64,000 nucleotides of DNA from Euglena gracilis (Eukaryota > Euglenida > Euglenophyceae > Euglenales): contig CP154957.1 in NCBI GenBank assembly GCA_039621445.1, positions 29,238,958 through 29,302,957 on the forward strand, read 5' to 3'. The notes below the pieces were generated by a model. That model had not been told where the DNA came from, made no database searches, and worked only from the letters and a program-made list of their open reading frames with translations. The position numbers were made by a program, and so were the translations under genes. The stretch's first letter is position 1; each line of letters begins with the position of its first letter. Shown here piece by piece: positions 16,740 through 28,746 of this stretch.

Positions 16740-18542
16740 GGGAGCCCGAGGTCTGTGGGCACGGACCTCTGGGCTGATGAACAGACGGAAGTAGGACCTG
16801 ATCAACCTTACTTTCCCTGCCCATCTGCCTTTTTGGTCGGTACCCGGAAAATTTTCGGGTCCCCCACCCCCCACTCCAAATTTCTGCCTGGAATGCTGAG
16901 CAAAGTAGGAACGGGATCCTGGAATAGTTGGAGAGACAACAATTTTACACCGGATCCTGCACTTTGCGTACCCCCCATGGAACTTTTGGTCCAAGCGGAA
17001 ATCCGAACACAAAATTTTTCTACCAAATGCAAAATTTTGGTCGACACAGGGTGTCGAATCCCCCTTCTTTTCCGAACGGGATTAATTCCCAACTCCCTCT
17101 TGGTGAAAGCCAAGTACCCCATTAAAATTATGACTGCTGACAACAGCCCCATGTGTGGTGGTGACTTGGGATGCTTTTTGGACATACTTCTCCCCATCAT
17201 CCCCAAGCACCACTCACAGCCCCCACACACACAAAATTTTCTGGGTACCTGGAGTTACGAATCGGGTATTCGCGGCTCTGACGTAATTTTGGGTTTTCCG
17301 TTCTTGCGTCAGAACCGCCTTGTTGTGGATTGCCCCTCCCTCGGTTTGCGCACTACTTCACGCACACAACCCACACCACCGAATTTCTCCCCCAAGACAT
17401 CTACCCAGATGTCCCCCCGCCTTGCCACAACGTTTTCTACAACCGAAAACACCGTTTCCTACCCTAGGGGTAAAGAGAAAGCTGCCCCCCTGCCCACTAC
17501 ACTTTTACCGCACGTTTCCCATGCGGTAGGGAAAGCGAGTAGCTTAACCCCCCACGTTTCACTGGGTTCCAAGGCGAAAGCCCAAAGGCCTGAAGAAATT
17601 TCGGTGTCGAGTAGCCGCCCAGCTGCACAACTTTTACGTTTTCCACCAGGTGTGTCGATTTCGGACACCCCTGTACACCCCCCAGCAGCTACAACTTCCA
17701 ACACCCCCATACACACACTACACACGACTGACATGCACTACCAGACCGACACTTCCTACCAATGCGCACATTGCCGGAGAATTTCCACACAACCTGATTT
17801 TGACTGTGGATGTATTGTTGAACCTTCCAAACTAATCGCCTTACTCAACAACCAGAGTACACTTGGTACCGAAATCGGTACTGAGTTTACCCGGAACGCT
17901 GAACGAGAACACAACACACCGGGTTGTTCCCCGTTGTGTGTTGAAGTACATCGACAATTGGACAAACGCGGAATCGCGTCCCTGTTTGGAATCGCGAGAA
18001 CCGCGCTGGAGGACTTACAAGGGCAGAAAGCCAATCTCTATGACCCCGAATGGCAGAATGCCAATCCCTCCAATACGCCTGCATACAAGTGGCAGAATGC
18101 CAATAACAATCACACTTTTGACAATACACCTGATGCGTGTGATACACTTGGTACAATGCCTGGTGAAGTGTCTTCGGACACACCGCATTACCGATGTGGC
18201 TCGGTAAACTGCGTTTCAGCCCTCCACAGGACTGAAACCGCGACAGTTTTCGCGAACCGCATCTGGAATGCGTTCAATTTTGGACAATACCGCATTTTGG
18301 AAACTTGGTTTTCCAAAATCGCGCAAATCGCGAAGTCGATGGACCTACAATTGGAGATTGATGCATTTTCGTCCAAGGCACATTCTCGTTTACCCAATTA
18401 CTGGTCAAGCCATACAAATGCGTTTGATAAGTTTTGGGGTGATGTGGTCTTGTGGCTACATCCACCTCTGAAACTTATCCCTCTTGTTGTTGACAAGATC
18501 CTTCGGGATCAAGCACGCGGTGTGTGCTGCTCATTCCTATAA
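16740..18542 (+). CDS. Gypsy-1 aspartic protease region
   Basis: Same frame as Gag, directly after its TAG, with no ATG required if the stop is read through. The retropepsin active site is KILVDTGC (DTG near 17040) and the flap-to-C-terminal signature is DVILGFPFL near 17285. The roughly 400 residues after the protease are Pro/Thr/Ser-rich with a CXXC pair and are unassigned. The frame closes at TAA 18540, overlapping the Pol frame from 18494, so a -1 shift would fuse Gag-PR to Pol. A perfect GATCC-TTCG-GGATC hairpin (18497-18510) lies inside that overlap. Confidence 0.75.
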   Translation, partial: GSPRSVGTDLWADEQTEVGPDQPYFPCPSAFLVGTRKIFGSPTPHSKFLPGMLSKVGTGSWNSWRDNNFTPDPALCVPPMELLVQAEIRTQNFSTKCKILVDTGCRIPLLFRTGLIPNSLLVKAKYPIKIMTADNSPMCGGDLGCFLDILLPIIPKHHSQPPHTQNFLGTWSYESGIRGSDVILGFPFLRQNRLVVDCPSLGLRTTSRTQPTPPNFSPKTSTQMSPRLATTFSTTENTVSYPRGKEKAAPLPTTLLPHVSHAVGKASSLTPHVSLGSKAKAQRPEEISVSSSRPAAQLLRFPPGVSISDTPVHPPAATTSNTPIHTLHTTDMHYQTDTSYQCAHCRRISTQPDFDCGCIVEPSKLIALLNNQSTLGTEIGTEFTRNAEREHNTPGCSPLCVEVHRQLDKRGIASLFGIARTALEDLQGQKANLYDPEWQNANPSNTPAYKWQNANNNHTFDNTPDACDTLGTMPGEVSSDTPHYRCGSVNCVSALHRTETATVFANRIWNAFNFGQYRILETWFSKIAQIAKSMDLQLEIDAFSSKAHSRLPNYWSSHTNAFDKFWGDVVLWLHPPLKLIPLVVDKILRDQARGVCCSFL

Positions 18543-21500
18543 ATCCCGAAACGGAATGGTTCCAACAACTGACGTATGTCACTTTTCAGTGGTGGGATTT
18601 ACCGAATGACACGCCATTGTTTGAAGATTTTTGCGGTGTCATGTTACCACCATTGAAAGAAATCATTTTTCGTGTTTGTTTCTTCGATGCATTCGGAACC
18701 GTTGACCACAATGACAAATTCCTACGGGAAAAAGGTCAGAAAGACCAAACATACCAACTATCCGCAGTGATAGAAAGCGGTGGTCAACATCCCAAATCAC
18801 AGGAACTGTGTACAAAGATCAATCGCGAATTCAGTGATGTTCTTGAACATCCTATCTATGCCCATGACATAGATCCTGCAATTCGCGGACCTTTTGGTGT
18901 CTGTAAAATCGAACTCAAAGAAGGTGCACAGCCCATGCACCGAAAATTCTTTCGCTGTTCAGGCGAAAGAGAAGAAGCTCTCAATACAATGATCGAAAAA
19001 CTGATTGAACGAAAATGGATCATACCCTCCAAAAGCGAGTGGACCTCACAAGCTTTTGTTGTACCCAAGCCTCCCGATGCTTCTGGACAGAAGAAGTGGA
19101 GACTTGTACTGGATTACCGATACTTAAACTCACAGACAAAGGACGATCCATTTCCGTTACCACTTATTGAAGACCTGATTACAAAACAAGCGGAAAACCG
19201 CCTCTGGTCCATTTTCGACTTAGAGGATGGTTTTCACCAGATGCACTTACATCCTGACTCACAACCATACACCGCATTTGTAACCTCCCATGGAGTTTAC
19301 CAATGGACGGTGTTACCAATGGGTGTTAAGAATGGCCCAGCCATGTTCCAAAGAATGATACAATGGATTTTACGAGACTTACCGTTTGCAATGGTATACA
19401 TTGATGACGTGCTGATTGGCACACCTCCTCCACTTACAAATTCGGGTAGTGATATCCTTGATATTCACTACCGCGATATACGTTCCGTACTGACAACGTT
19501 CAAAAAACATTTGCTTTTCGTCAAGGGTACGAAAATGCATTTGTTTCGCGAAACGATAAAATTTTGTGGACACATTCTTAATAACGGACAACGGAGAGCA
19601 TCTCCAAGCAAACTCGAAGCTATAAAGAAGTGGACACCTGAAAACATCAAGACAATCACCCATTTAAAAGGATTTCTGGGTTTAGCGCAGTATTACGCGA
19701 TTTACATGAAGGATTTCGCGAAAATCGCGGTACCACTGACGCGACAACTCAAAAATCGCGCTCCTGACAATACAAAGATACAATGGGATGATACAATGCG
19801 AGAATCGCTAACGACAATTAAACAACTGATGTTGGACAATGTTGTGCTTGACATTGCCGACCCGTACAAACCATACGTACTGGAGGTCGACAGCAGCGAC
19901 TATGCTGTCGGCGGTGTGTTGAGTCAACATAACTCGTCCAAGGAATTGCGCCCTGTAGCATTCTTCAGCAGAAAACTACAAGGTGAAGACGGTAAAGGAC
20001 AAGTCAAATGGAGCATACGAGAAAAAGAAACGTATGCCATTGTCCTCATCTTACAAAAATTCCGAAGTTGGGTCGCCAGTTCACTCGTACAAATACTAGT
20101 GTTGACAGACCACGAGTCTCTCCAACACTGGTACACCGAGGACTTAAACAAAGCCATGTCCTCAGTTGGCCGAAGATGCCGATGGCACGAATTTTTGAGT
20201 CAATTCAACCTGGTGGTAGTTTATACACCAGGTCATACTCAAAAAGTTGCTGACCCACTTTCACGTGCACCCTGGCATTACCCTGGTAACCCTGACGAGG
20301 GTGATGCCACGTTCCACGGAAGTCGCGAAGCCGACGAATACGCAAGGCGCGCAGACGCCGCAGACAACCTACTTGACAATTTTCCTGTCTCGCGGATTTG
20401 GCGGCGGATGCCGATAGCCCCCGTACGGGGAAACCGACAACGCGGCAGAATGCCGGGCCCCCGCCGGGTCACGCGATCCGAATCCCCATCCCCTCTCTTT
20501 TTTCGAGAATGGGATTATTCCAAAGATGATTTTTACAATGATGTCGTACAAAGATTGCGTAATGGTGAATTGGTTGAGAATTATACCTTATCGCCTTTAC
20601 GTTTGATTTTTCGGAATGATACTGGTTACAAATACTGCATACCCTGTGACTTGGTTGATGACGTACTTTTATGTTATCACAACCAAGGTCACCCTGGGGC
20701 CCCCAAACTTCTTTCTTTGGTGGGTCGCAGGTACTGTACAACCCTGACCGAAAAAGATCTGTATAAGCGCTGTTTACAAATTTCGCAACGGTGCCAAATT
20801 TGTCAAGCTGTGAAACCGCGCAGAGGTACCCCCCCTGGTACGATGGACTTCTTCCCCGTACCAAATGACATTTTTACATCCCTCTGCATGGATTTTCTGG
20901 AACTTGAACCTTGCAAAGGAACAGATGACAAAATTTACGATTACGTTCTTGTTGTCGTCTGTCGGCTGAGTGGGTACATTGTAGCCATTCCATGCCAGAA
21001 AGCAGGGTTGACAGCACAAGTTTTAGCACAAATGTTTTTAGAAAGATGCATTTGCCTCATGGGTTTACCGAATGAAATCGTGAGTGATCAAGACCATTTG
21101 ATTTCTTCTCGATTTTTTACAACTCTTTGCGGTTTACTTGGAATTGAGCAGCATTTTTCTATCATTTATCGTCCAAAAGGCAATGGTCGCGCTGAAGCGG
21201 CAGTGAAAGCTGTAGTCAACATGCTACGACTTTCACTGGCAGAATCGCACAATGCCTGGCTACAAGTATTACCCTGGTGTTTATTTTATATCAACACTTT
21301 ACCGGGTCTGATATTACAATACTCACCGTACAAAATCGTCTTCGGACGAGACCCCCCAGCCATTGGCGACATCCCGTCAGAACGACCTGCTTCTTCTAGC
21401 GTGAGTTGCGAAACATGGTTCTCTGAAGTAGAATCATTGCGCACGGATGTGCAAAAGCGCGTAGTCGCTATACACTTACAAAAACAGAGACAATTCTTAC

Positions 21501-21964
21501 AAGCTTACAAACCACCGATATACAACCCAGGTGACCGCGTGTGGGTTCGGAACAGTAGAACCCGCATGCAATCCACAAAGTTGGACCCCCTCTGGATCGG
21601 ACCATGTGAGATCCTTGATCGGTTGGGTACAAGTGGGCGCTACAAAGTCGCTTTACCCAACGGTGTCGAGGATGTACACATGGATGACTTCAAACCATAC
21701 CTGACTCCACCAAACGGTAAAGCAATACCCTGTCTCTACTTCAAACCACGGTCAAAACTGCCTGAGACAGATGATTTTGTCGTTGACAAAATCCTCGACC
21801 ACAAAGTCGACAGAGGTGTACATTACTGGAAAGTACGGTGGAAAGGATATGGTCCCGAAGAGGACACTTGGGAACCTGCAACTAGTTTTGTTGGTTATAT
21901 CCAACAAGACTGGAAGCTGTGGAACAAACGAAACAACATTGACATTTCTGTAAATACCTTCTAA
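18494..21964 (+). CDS. Gypsy-1 Pol: RT, RNase H, integrase, chromodomain
   Basis: Intact Ty3/gypsy Pol; residues are counted from GTG 18524. RT about 130-350 with [12 protein letters not shown] and catalytic YIDD at 292-295. RNase H about 450-590 with [29 protein letters not shown] and KVADPLSR. Integrase zinc domain HX3H...CQIC about 720-765. DDE core D790, D855, E891 with canonical D-64-D-35-E spacing. A C-terminal chromodomain ([18 protein letters not shown]) near 1095 places it with chromoviruses, whose chromodomain steers integration to chromatin marks. No disabling change was seen. It is expressed presumably by frameshift from the protease frame. Confidence 0.95.
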   Translation, partial: QDPSGSSTRCVLLIPINPETEWFQQLTYVTFQWWDLPNDTPLFEDFCGVMLPPLKEIIFRVCFFDAFGTVDHNDKFLREKGQKDQTYQLSAVIESGGQHPKSQELCTKINREFSDVLEHPIYAHDIDPAIRGPFGVCKIELKEGAQPMHRKFFRCSGEREEALNTMIEKLIERKWIIPSKSEWTSQAFVVPKPPDASGQKKWRLVLDYRYLNSQTKDDPFPLPLIEDLITKQAENRLWSIFDLEDGFHQMHLHPDSQPYTAFVTSHGVYQWTVLPMGVKNGPAMFQRMIQWILRDLPFAMVYIDDVLIGTPPPLTNSGSDILDIHYRDIRSVLTTFKKHLLFVKGTKMHLFRETIKFCGHILNNGQRRASPSKLEAIKKWTPENIKTITHLKGFLGLAQYYAIYMKDFAKIAVPLTRQLKNRAPDNTKIQWDDTMRESLTTIKQLMLDNVVLDIADPYKPYVLEVDSSDYAVGGVLSQHNSSKELRPVAFFSRKLQGEDGKGQVKWSIREKETYAIVLILQKFRSWVASSLVQILVLTDHESLQHWYTEDLNKAMSSVGRRCRWHEFLSQFNLVVVYTPGHTQKVADPLSRAPWHYPGNPDEGDATFHGSREADEYARRADAADNLLDNFPVSRIWRRMPIAPVRGNRQRGRMPGPRRVTRSESPSPLFFREWDYSKDDFYNDVVQRLRNGELVENYTLSPLRLIFRNDTGYKYCIPCDLVDDVLLCYHNQGHPGAPKLLSLVGRRYCTTLTEKDLYKRCLQISQRCQICQAVKPRRGTPPGTMDFFPVPNDIFTSLCMDFLELEPCKGTDDKIYDYVLVVVCRLSGYIVAIPCQKAGLTAQVLAQMFLERCICLMGLPNEIVSDQDHLISSRFFTTLCGLLGIEQHFSIIYRPKGNGRAEAAVKAVVNMLRLSLAESHNAWLQVLPWCLFYINTLPGLILQYSPYKIVFGRDPPAIGDIPSERPASSSVSCETWFSEVESLRTDVQKRVVAIHLQKQRQFLQAYKPPIYNPGDRVWVRNSRTRMQSTKLDPLWIGPCEILDRLGTSGRYKVALPNGVEDVHMDDFKPYLTPPNGKAIPCLYFKPRSKLPETDDFVVDKILDHKVDRGVHYWKVRWKGYGPEEDTWEPATSFVGYIQQDWKLWNKRNNIDISVNTF

Positions 21965-22287
21965 GGGAGGATATACAAAGATGTCCAAGATTTTGTCCAT
22001 AGCATGGACCTTCGACGAAATGTATAATGGGCGGATGCCAAAATGTATAATGGGCGGATGCCAAACCATTTTGTCCCTAGCGAAGGACTTTTCGCTAAAG
22101 GACTACGGTCCTATACAATTCATTTTTACACTTGGAGCTACAATTTTGACTTTACAATTATTGCAAACATACAATTATTTTTGTGTTTCTGTACACTTGG
22201 TTGCATGCGTACAATGTTACCGTACAATGCCTTATTTCTCTGTTTCCCCACAGCTCAGTACTTGCTACTATTTGCTTTTTTTTCAAG
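21965..22287 (+). other. Gypsy-1 pol to ORF3 spacer
   Basis: Non-coding. Two tandem 24-base ATGTATAATGGGCGGATGCC units at 22019-22066, then AGGAC-TACG-GTCCT (22099-22112). A pyrimidine tract ending CCCCACAG at about 22252 and TTTTTTTTCAAG just before ATG 22288 look like splice acceptors, so a spliced subgenomic mRNA for the downstream ORF is possible. Confidence 0.5.
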
Positions 22288-23637
22288 ATGGATGCTGGAG
22301 GAAGGGGACCTGGTCCTCCATCCTCCCAACCGTATGTTCCCCCTGGACAACCTCCTACGGGAGGACCCCCTCACCCACAACCTCCTTCGGGAGGACGAGG
22401 ACTTGCACTCCCTCGTGGAGAGCAAGTCCCCGGTCGGCATGTACAAGCTGCTTCGGCAGCAAGGCCCGTAGTGGCAGCCCCTCCGTTACAAGCTGCTCCG
22501 GCAGCAAGGCCCGTAGTGGCAAATCTCCCTGTGACTCAACATGCGGTTCCGCATGTTGCTCCAGAACAAACGACATTTGCTGGCTTACAATCTCAACCTA
22601 TGATTCCACAACAAACGGAATCTGCCTATGAACAGTTTGCGGTGCCGCAACCGCGGCCCCCAAGGAGATACGATCTGGCTAGTAGCAGTGGCCAACGCGC
22701 TGCTTTTGCGGCGGTAGAACAACAGTATATACAATCGGAACAACGACAATGGGCTGAACAACTACGTAGTCACTATTACCCCGCACAACCGCCACAAGGG
22801 CAGTATGCCGCACAACCTCCACAAGGGCAGTATGCCACACAACCCCCACAAGGGCAGTATGCCACACAACCAGAACACCCACAAAGGCAGTATGCCGCTC
22901 CCGTTATGCCTCGGTTCCCCAAGTACATGGGTGAATTGACAACGGCTTCAACAGATACAATTCGTAACGCTCTGCGCATGTGCGCAGAGGACAGACCGGA
23001 TCCCTTCATCCGAGTGATGTGGGATTCGTACTGCCGACAATTGCTTGCAATCGCCAACAAGCCTATCGCCACCTGGGACATGTGGTCCCAGAGTACGATA
23101 GCGGGTAGAATCTTCTTCCAACCCGGAGAATCCGGATTTCCAGACAACGTAACCCTCAGGGACCTGGGAGTCCTGGTCCCGCCGGTGCTCCGCGGAGTGC
23201 ACCCAGTGGGTGCTTACGCGGAACACATGCGCCGTTATACTCCTGAACTCACAGAAAGTGAGATGGGTGATGTACAAATGCAAGAACCAATATACTTACC
23301 ACAACAACGTTTTTCCTCTCCCCCACGCATGCCACCTGCCCGGAACTGGGAGGCTGGTATGCCATCACAATACGCCATGCAGGCCGAAGAGCCATACGAT
23401 GAAACTACACCGACGAGATGGCCGAAGAGCCGTATGACGAGTATACAACGGCAGAACCAGAGCCGGAGTATACCATGGAAACTGACGAACCACCTCAACC
23501 GGCCCCTCAACCACCACAACTCGTACAAACTCAACCATCGGTACAATCTCAACCGCAACCACCGACAACCCCCGCCGTACCGCTGCCGGAACCGACAGCG
23601 ATACGGGTTGTCGGAGAAAACCCCCTGCGTCCCGTAG
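22288..23637 (+). CDS. Gypsy-1 post-pol ORF3a, unknown
   Basis: Starts at ATG 22288 (MDAGGRGPG). Gly/Pro-rich N-terminus, then Ala/Gln-rich stretches and four tandem QPPQGQYA units (about 22790-22900), then a mixed-composition domain (RFPKYMGELTTASTDTIRNA, CRQLLAIANKP) that looks globular. About residue 375 the motif AEEPYDE occurs, and a second AEEPYDE follows in the -1 frame, from where ORF3b is open. The last 70 residues in this frame are Asn/His/Arg-rich and probably not real. I do not recognise the protein. It could be a large Env-like or accessory product; no signal peptide or membrane span is seen. Confidence 0.5.
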   Translation: MDAGGRGPGPPSSQPYVPPGQPPTGGPPHPQPPSGGRGLALPRGEQVPGRHVQAASAARPVVAAPPLQAAPAARPVVANLPVTQHAVPHVAPEQTTFAGLQSQPMIPQQTESAYEQFAVPQPRPPRRYDLASSSGQRAAFAAVEQQYIQSEQRQWAEQLRSHYYPAQPPQGQYAAQPPQGQYATQPPQGQYATQPEHPQRQYAAPVMPRFPKYMGELTTASTDTIRNALRMCAEDRPDPFIRVMWDSYCRQLLAIANKPIATWDMWSQSTIAGRIFFQPGESGFPDNVTLRDLGVLVPPVLRGVHPVGAYAEHMRRYTPELTESEMGDVQMQEPIYLPQQRFSSPPRMPPARNWEAGMPSQYAMQAEEPYDETTPTRWPKSRMTSIQRQNQSRSIPWKLTNHLNRPLNHHNSYKLNHRYNLNRNHRQPPPYRCRNRQRYGLSEKTPCVP

Positions 23638-25670
23638 TGGACAATATTCACTATGAACGAGTACCACAATCTGCGGATTTCGCTTACACATCCAAAGGAG
23701 AACAATATCTTCCCCTTGACAAAATTTACGAACTTGGATCCCATTTGGGAGCCATCAACGTGAAAGGAGTGATAATGGATGGCATTGGTCCAAATTCCAA
23801 AATTTTGGGTATACCCACCTGGGCACTACCTGAAGTTTTGCGTGTGAATGCACCACCACATCCACCTGGTCCAATGGAACAACTCGCTTCGGCGACGAAT
23901 CTTGTGCCACCAGTAGCTCAACCTACTCCGGCACCACAAACAAAACCGGTACAAGCAGTTTCGACTGCACAATCAACATCTACACCGCCTGCCGCATCAG
24001 CAGCAGATTCAAACCAACCTGTACCTATGCAACGAACAGGACCCCCTGCTCAAGCCGCGCAGTCGGCACGTGCAAAAGCACCCGCACAATCTACAATTCC
24101 TGTTCGAGCACCTCCTGTCACAACCCCTTCACAACCGGCTTCGGCTGGACAGACACAACCACCTGTTGAACCGGGACAACCTTTCTCGGGTCAACCCAGG
24201 TTCGAGTCGCCAGCACAACGCGCCACTTACAAGGAAGCTCTACAACATTTGACGGCCCCAGCAAAACAATACAACGTTGACGCGCGCAAACGTCCGCGTG
24301 GACCGGAGTTTGCAACACCACCACAAACACGTCCAACGCCAGACACACAACGTCGTCGTTTGGACGACGATCCACAAAGCGCGCAGGCGCAACGTGATCG
24401 TCAGGACAATGATGACCTGCCGATCCCGTCCAACGTTCAACATTCCTTACAAGAAATCTATCACCAAATGCGACCAGACAAACCCTCTGATGACATCGCT
24501 GGACATTACACCGCAGGTGTAACTGTTACAATGTGGAGAAAAACACGAGCATACCGAAAAGACGGTGCATACCGTTGGAACGAACAAGAGCGCGAAGCCG
24601 CAAAAGGACAGAAAGGCCAGAAAGGCAAAGGAAAGAGCGAAGGCTCACCTGGTTACGACCTAGACGTACAATTTATGATTGACCATCTGTTCTGGATCTC
24701 AGACGGATGCGGTACCATTATGCACAAGTACTATGAGGAACAACACCCTTGGGTTGTTGCTCCTGAAGTACATCACAACATGGTCAAACTCTACAAGGAA
24801 AAAGCCCGTGGCTTTTTCTTCGACGGTACAATTTCCTGTTACGAAAGCCAGGATGGCATCGACAATTTGCCGGGTTTCTGGCAACTACTTTTTTGGCTCG
24901 GATTCCATTGCATGAACTTCGGTTCATTTGCAATGTCCGCAAGCCAAGCGCACTACTTGCCACATCCAAAGTTACAATACGGATGGGAATCGTCCCTTGA
25001 CGCACTGAAGACAATGTTCGACAATATCCGAGAAATCGGACCACAAGGCATACAATGGGAAGTATTCCCACTTCCAAAGGACATACAATTGGTCACACAC
25101 GAAATGTTCTGTTACAACTACCAAATCTTCCTCAACGAACACTACGGCCCCCACTTCCAAGTGGTCGGAATCGACCTGACATACCCACAAAAATTCGTGC
25201 TTTGGTGCACCCACTGCCACCACAAGTTCCCCGTGGACTTCTGGGGCTTTGGCGTGCGCGGTCGGACAACCGACCGCCCAAACGCACAAAGGGCGCAGCC
25301 CCACCAACGCGAATGGGCGGAGGCCCAACAACAACGAAGACTACTTGGACACATCTGCCACAATCCCCTCGAAGTCAGGGAAATCGGATACGCCAGACGA
25401 AACCACCGACAAATGCTTCTGCACATGCAGACGTTCCAATGGAGAGCATGGGTGTCCTATGCTCTGGAAATCTACAATTTATTCAACCCAAAACAACAAC
25501 TCCCACAAGAATACCTCCCTCTTCGACCTGAATGGGACGAAGACGGCAAACGGAAGTACATCAAACGCCTGTTTGGTGAAACCCTCCGAAGAGAGGACTT
25601 TGCCCCATTTTTCAAGGGCAAACGTTACAAAAGGAGGGGTTGGCCATCCAGAGACGATGAAGCGGAGTAA
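23418..25670 (+). CDS. Gypsy-1 post-pol ORF3b, unknown
   Basis: A 750-codon frame, -1 relative to ORF3a and starting with the second AEEPYDE. Residues 1-360 are Pro/Gln/Thr/Ala-rich and disordered. Residues about 360-750 are a conserved-looking globular domain rich in Trp, Tyr, His and Phe, with CTHCHHKF as a possible metal site. No known retroviral domain was recognised. It ends at TAA 25668. The next frame (-1 again) is open from 25661, so the three ORFs may be one protein linked by frameshifts, or one ancestral ORF broken by indels. Confidence 0.5.
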   Translation: MAEEPYDEYTTAEPEPEYTMETDEPPQPAPQPPQLVQTQPSVQSQPQPPTTPAVPLPEPTAIRVVGENPLRPVVDNIHYERVPQSADFAYTSKGEQYLPLDKIYELGSHLGAINVKGVIMDGIGPNSKILGIPTWALPEVLRVNAPPHPPGPMEQLASATNLVPPVAQPTPAPQTKPVQAVSTAQSTSTPPAASAADSNQPVPMQRTGPPAQAAQSARAKAPAQSTIPVRAPPVTTPSQPASAGQTQPPVEPGQPFSGQPRFESPAQRATYKEALQHLTAPAKQYNVDARKRPRGPEFATPPQTRPTPDTQRRRLDDDPQSAQAQRDRQDNDDLPIPSNVQHSLQEIYHQMRPDKPSDDIAGHYTAGVTVTMWRKTRAYRKDGAYRWNEQEREAAKGQKGQKGKGKSEGSPGYDLDVQFMIDHLFWISDGCGTIMHKYYEEQHPWVVAPEVHHNMVKLYKEKARGFFFDGTISCYESQDGIDNLPGFWQLLFWLGFHCMNFGSFAMSASQAHYLPHPKLQYGWESSLDALKTMFDNIREIGPQGIQWEVFPLPKDIQLVTHEMFCYNYQIFLNEHYGPHFQVVGIDLTYPQKFVLWCTHCHHKFPVDFWGFGVRGRTTDRPNAQRAQPHQREWAEAQQQRRLLGHICHNPLEVREIGYARRNHRQMLLHMQTFQWRAWVSYALEIYNLFNPKQQLPQEYLPLRPEWDEDGKRKYIKRLFGETLRREDFAPFFKGKRYKRRGWPSRDDEAE

Positions 25671-28363
25671 TAGCGGGTTGTGCCATCCCCATCACCACCA
25701 TCAATCCCATAAACTGGAACTGGTCCTCGGGCTCGGGAGAGGAGAAACATAGGAAACAACCAAGGAGGGAGGAGGGATGGAAAACCATCCCAATACTGGA
25801 CTGGCTTCCTCGCGGATCGGGAGGAAACAAATTTGTCGGATGGCAAAATTTCCGTCTGCGACCACGTATAAAACTCCCTGAACCCCAGCCGGCGGAGTCC
25901 GAGGCAGCGCAGTCTGCAGTTGAACAACCTCCAACGGCTGCATCATCTACAACGTCAACAGCCAAAGCAGCAGCAAAGCCTGCAACCAAACGTTCGGAAG
26001 AACGTTTGCCACAACCTCCACCTACACCTACAATATCTGTGGAACACACTCCCGTACACTCTTCAGACTCTTCGTCCGTTTCCTCTTCTGGGTCATCCAG
26101 CGATGAGGAAATGGAAGAACGGACAGACAATGAACACAGTACACGCTCTGTCTCCTCCGCATCTGTGGAGTCTGAACCCGAAGATGCCGGTGTACAACAT
26201 GATCTAAGGGCCGAAGTGCCAGCTACAACGCCTGTTCAAACACGTTCGCAAACACCATTGCCAGACGCGGAATCTGACGCGCCTGCAGAATTTACAATGG
26301 CCGAAGTGCCTGCAGACTCCACAACGGCCGCAGTGCCTTCGACAGACGTGGTTCCACCTACTCCCGCACATGCGGAAGCTGGACAGGAAGTAACTGATGC
26401 TGAGATAATCGCATTTCGCGAACTGATCACAAGACAACAACACGAAGGTATCGACAGATACCAAGAACCAGACGACTTTATACTCATACCACCACAAGTT
26501 GGACGCGCTGCAGAACGCGTCCTCGGAAGCGTCCGAAGTGGCGTAGCCTCGATGGTTGCAATGGTGCGATCGAGGTCTTCCTCTTCAACGCGAAGTCCCC
26601 GTGACACGGGACTTGGCGAACAACCCACACAAGAAGCCACGGCTTCCACCACAGCACTGGCAGCAGACGCGGCCAGCTCCAACCCTTATGTCCAAACACC
26701 CGAAGTGGTGACAACAACCGAATCGACTACGGTCGAACAAACGCCACCACATGACACAACACCCGTAGTGGTACATACACCTGAACAGGTGGTACCGACG
26801 GTTCCTGACGTACCACCTACCACCACACCAACGGTCAAACCTGCTCCAAAGTCGCCTACAGAACGCCCTTTTCCGCCACAGCGGAAAGAGAAAGGCAGTA
26901 AGCCTAAGGCTAAACCACAGCCTGCAGAACCGTGCAAACCTGCTGAACGACACAACGAACCAAAACCACCTCCACCTGGGAGTGGTAGCAAATCAGGAAA
27001 GCGGGCGAAGACCCCAGCTGCTACCACACCAGCACCGACATATACCGAAGTGGCCGGGAAAAGCCGGGTCACTTCTACCCTCCGAGGTAGAACTCGACAA
27101 GATACAACGTCTGAGACCTCGCAAGAGGAAAACATGCCCGTTGACGATAATGCCACTCTTTGGCAAGAGGACATCATCTCTAACCTGCCGAGCGTCGAAG
27201 AACGCATTGCCATGATACAATCAGCCCGCGAACGCGGAATTTTGTTGAACAAGTGGATTGAACCATTGTTTTTCAATGAACAGAAGTACAACTACTATGT
27301 TCGCCATATTTGGCGATTCTACAATGCCAGATCACCAAGAGTGTTTGCCCAATACCTTGGGGAAACATTCCTGTTTGACAATAGACCGAATGGTCAAACA
27401 ACATGGCTCTGTACTGTTTGTCACAACATTCGTAACAGCATGCCAGCTGTGCATGTCTGTTATGCGGACAACAAACGGAAAAATTTTCACCACAACGAAT
27501 TCGTTCCAAATACAGCCGCTTTGATTTGCGGTGATTGCATCATCGCCTGGAGAAAACTGAACAACTTCCGTTGGTCGGAAGAGGACAGAGACCGTGACGT
27601 ACCAGTTTTCTGTGTCAACTGCCTACGGGCAGACATATATTTGCCCGCAGATGGCGGAAATCTCAAGATCGTACCCGGAAGCGAGGACGTTCTGGAAGAT
27701 TTCCTTAATTTTTACAAAACAAAACGACAAATGTACCAACACAAAGGCTTCAAGAAAGCTGAGGCTTTTGACCGCGGCGGAATCGCCTATGACTTCCAAA
27801 CTGATTCCGGCGGAATCAGACTTGCTGTGGAATGTACAAAAGCACGATTGCCCTAACTCTTCAATGATGATGACTGGAAACGAGTCATTTACCCACTCTT
27901 TACAAAGCCTTCAACGGTTTCTGAAACCACACAACGGTGGTTATTGCCCGACTATCCACCTGAACGACATGGTTACGAACATTACTCAGAATGGGTTGGA
28001 ACCATTCTGAAACCACACATAACCCGCTGTGCCTGTGCATCCCGCGCGCATAACGTTGATTTCAACGCTCTGCCTGGAATGCCACCACAGGTACCAGCAA
28101 ACCATCCAAGATGGAACTATTACATATGGCCTGCAACTTTTCCGAGAGTTTTCTGGGAAAACTTGCAGATGTACCTCCACAAGCGAGCTGAAATGCTCAA
28201 AACCGAACTGCCCAAGGAAATACAAGAAGTCAAAAGTTGGGTTATCCCACGGATCAACATGGATGATCCCGACAAGGATACCCTAGACTTACGTCCAACT
28301 GAAATGACCTTGGTACAAGACCCACGTATGGGTGAGTACTTCAAGGAAACCCGCAAACGTTGA
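25661..28363 (+). CDS. Gypsy-1 post-pol ORF4, unknown, one internal TAA
   Basis: Open from 25661, overlapping the ORF3b end by ten bases. An N-terminal Trp-rich segment (INWNWSSGSGEE), then a long acidic and Ser/Thr/Pro-rich region, then from about 27130 a globular domain with three CxxC pairs (CTVCHN, CGDCI, CVNCL), possibly zinc-binding. The only interruption is TAA at 27854; the same frame continues at once (LFNDDDWKRVIYPL) to a stop at 28361. Function unknown. The single stop could be a recent mutation, a sequencing error or a readthrough site. Confidence 0.5.
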
Positions 28364-28736
28364 GGGTTTCCTGTCTCCTACAATCAGCTACGGCTGAGAT
28401 GGGCGTAGTCCCGCATAATGAGCGAAGTCTCGAGCGTGAATACGCACTTCATCATCGCGTTCAACACCGTTCCAAGACACAATGGCGGAATCGCCTTAAG
28501 TTTGGTGGATAACACGTTGATCGCGAAGATTCAAGACCACAAAGACACTACGGTGTCAAGTAAGAAGACACACGAAGCACAGCATGCGCGCCAGAATTCT
28601 TTTGCGCTTTGTGCTCCAAACACGGTAACCGTAATTGGGAACCAGACCATGGTATCCTGGTACTGTCTCCCTGAACCCGGGACTGTGCCTGGCATCCCGA
28701 CTGGCCTGGTCCAGAAGGGAAATCGGGCAGAGCCCT
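28364..28736 (+). other. Gypsy-1 3' untranslated region
   Basis: Non-coding tail with the hairpins CAGC-TACG-GCTG (28385-28396) and GACAC-TACG-GTGTC (28544-28557). Confidence 0.6.
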
Positions 28737-28746
28737 GGGAGGGGGA
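28737..28746 (+). promoter_or_regulatory. Gypsy-1 polypurine tract
   Basis: GGGAGGGGGA lies immediately before the 3' LTR and would prime plus-strand DNA synthesis. Similar GAGGGGAG tracts precede the downstream LTRs of the other LTR elements in this window. Confidence 0.8.
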
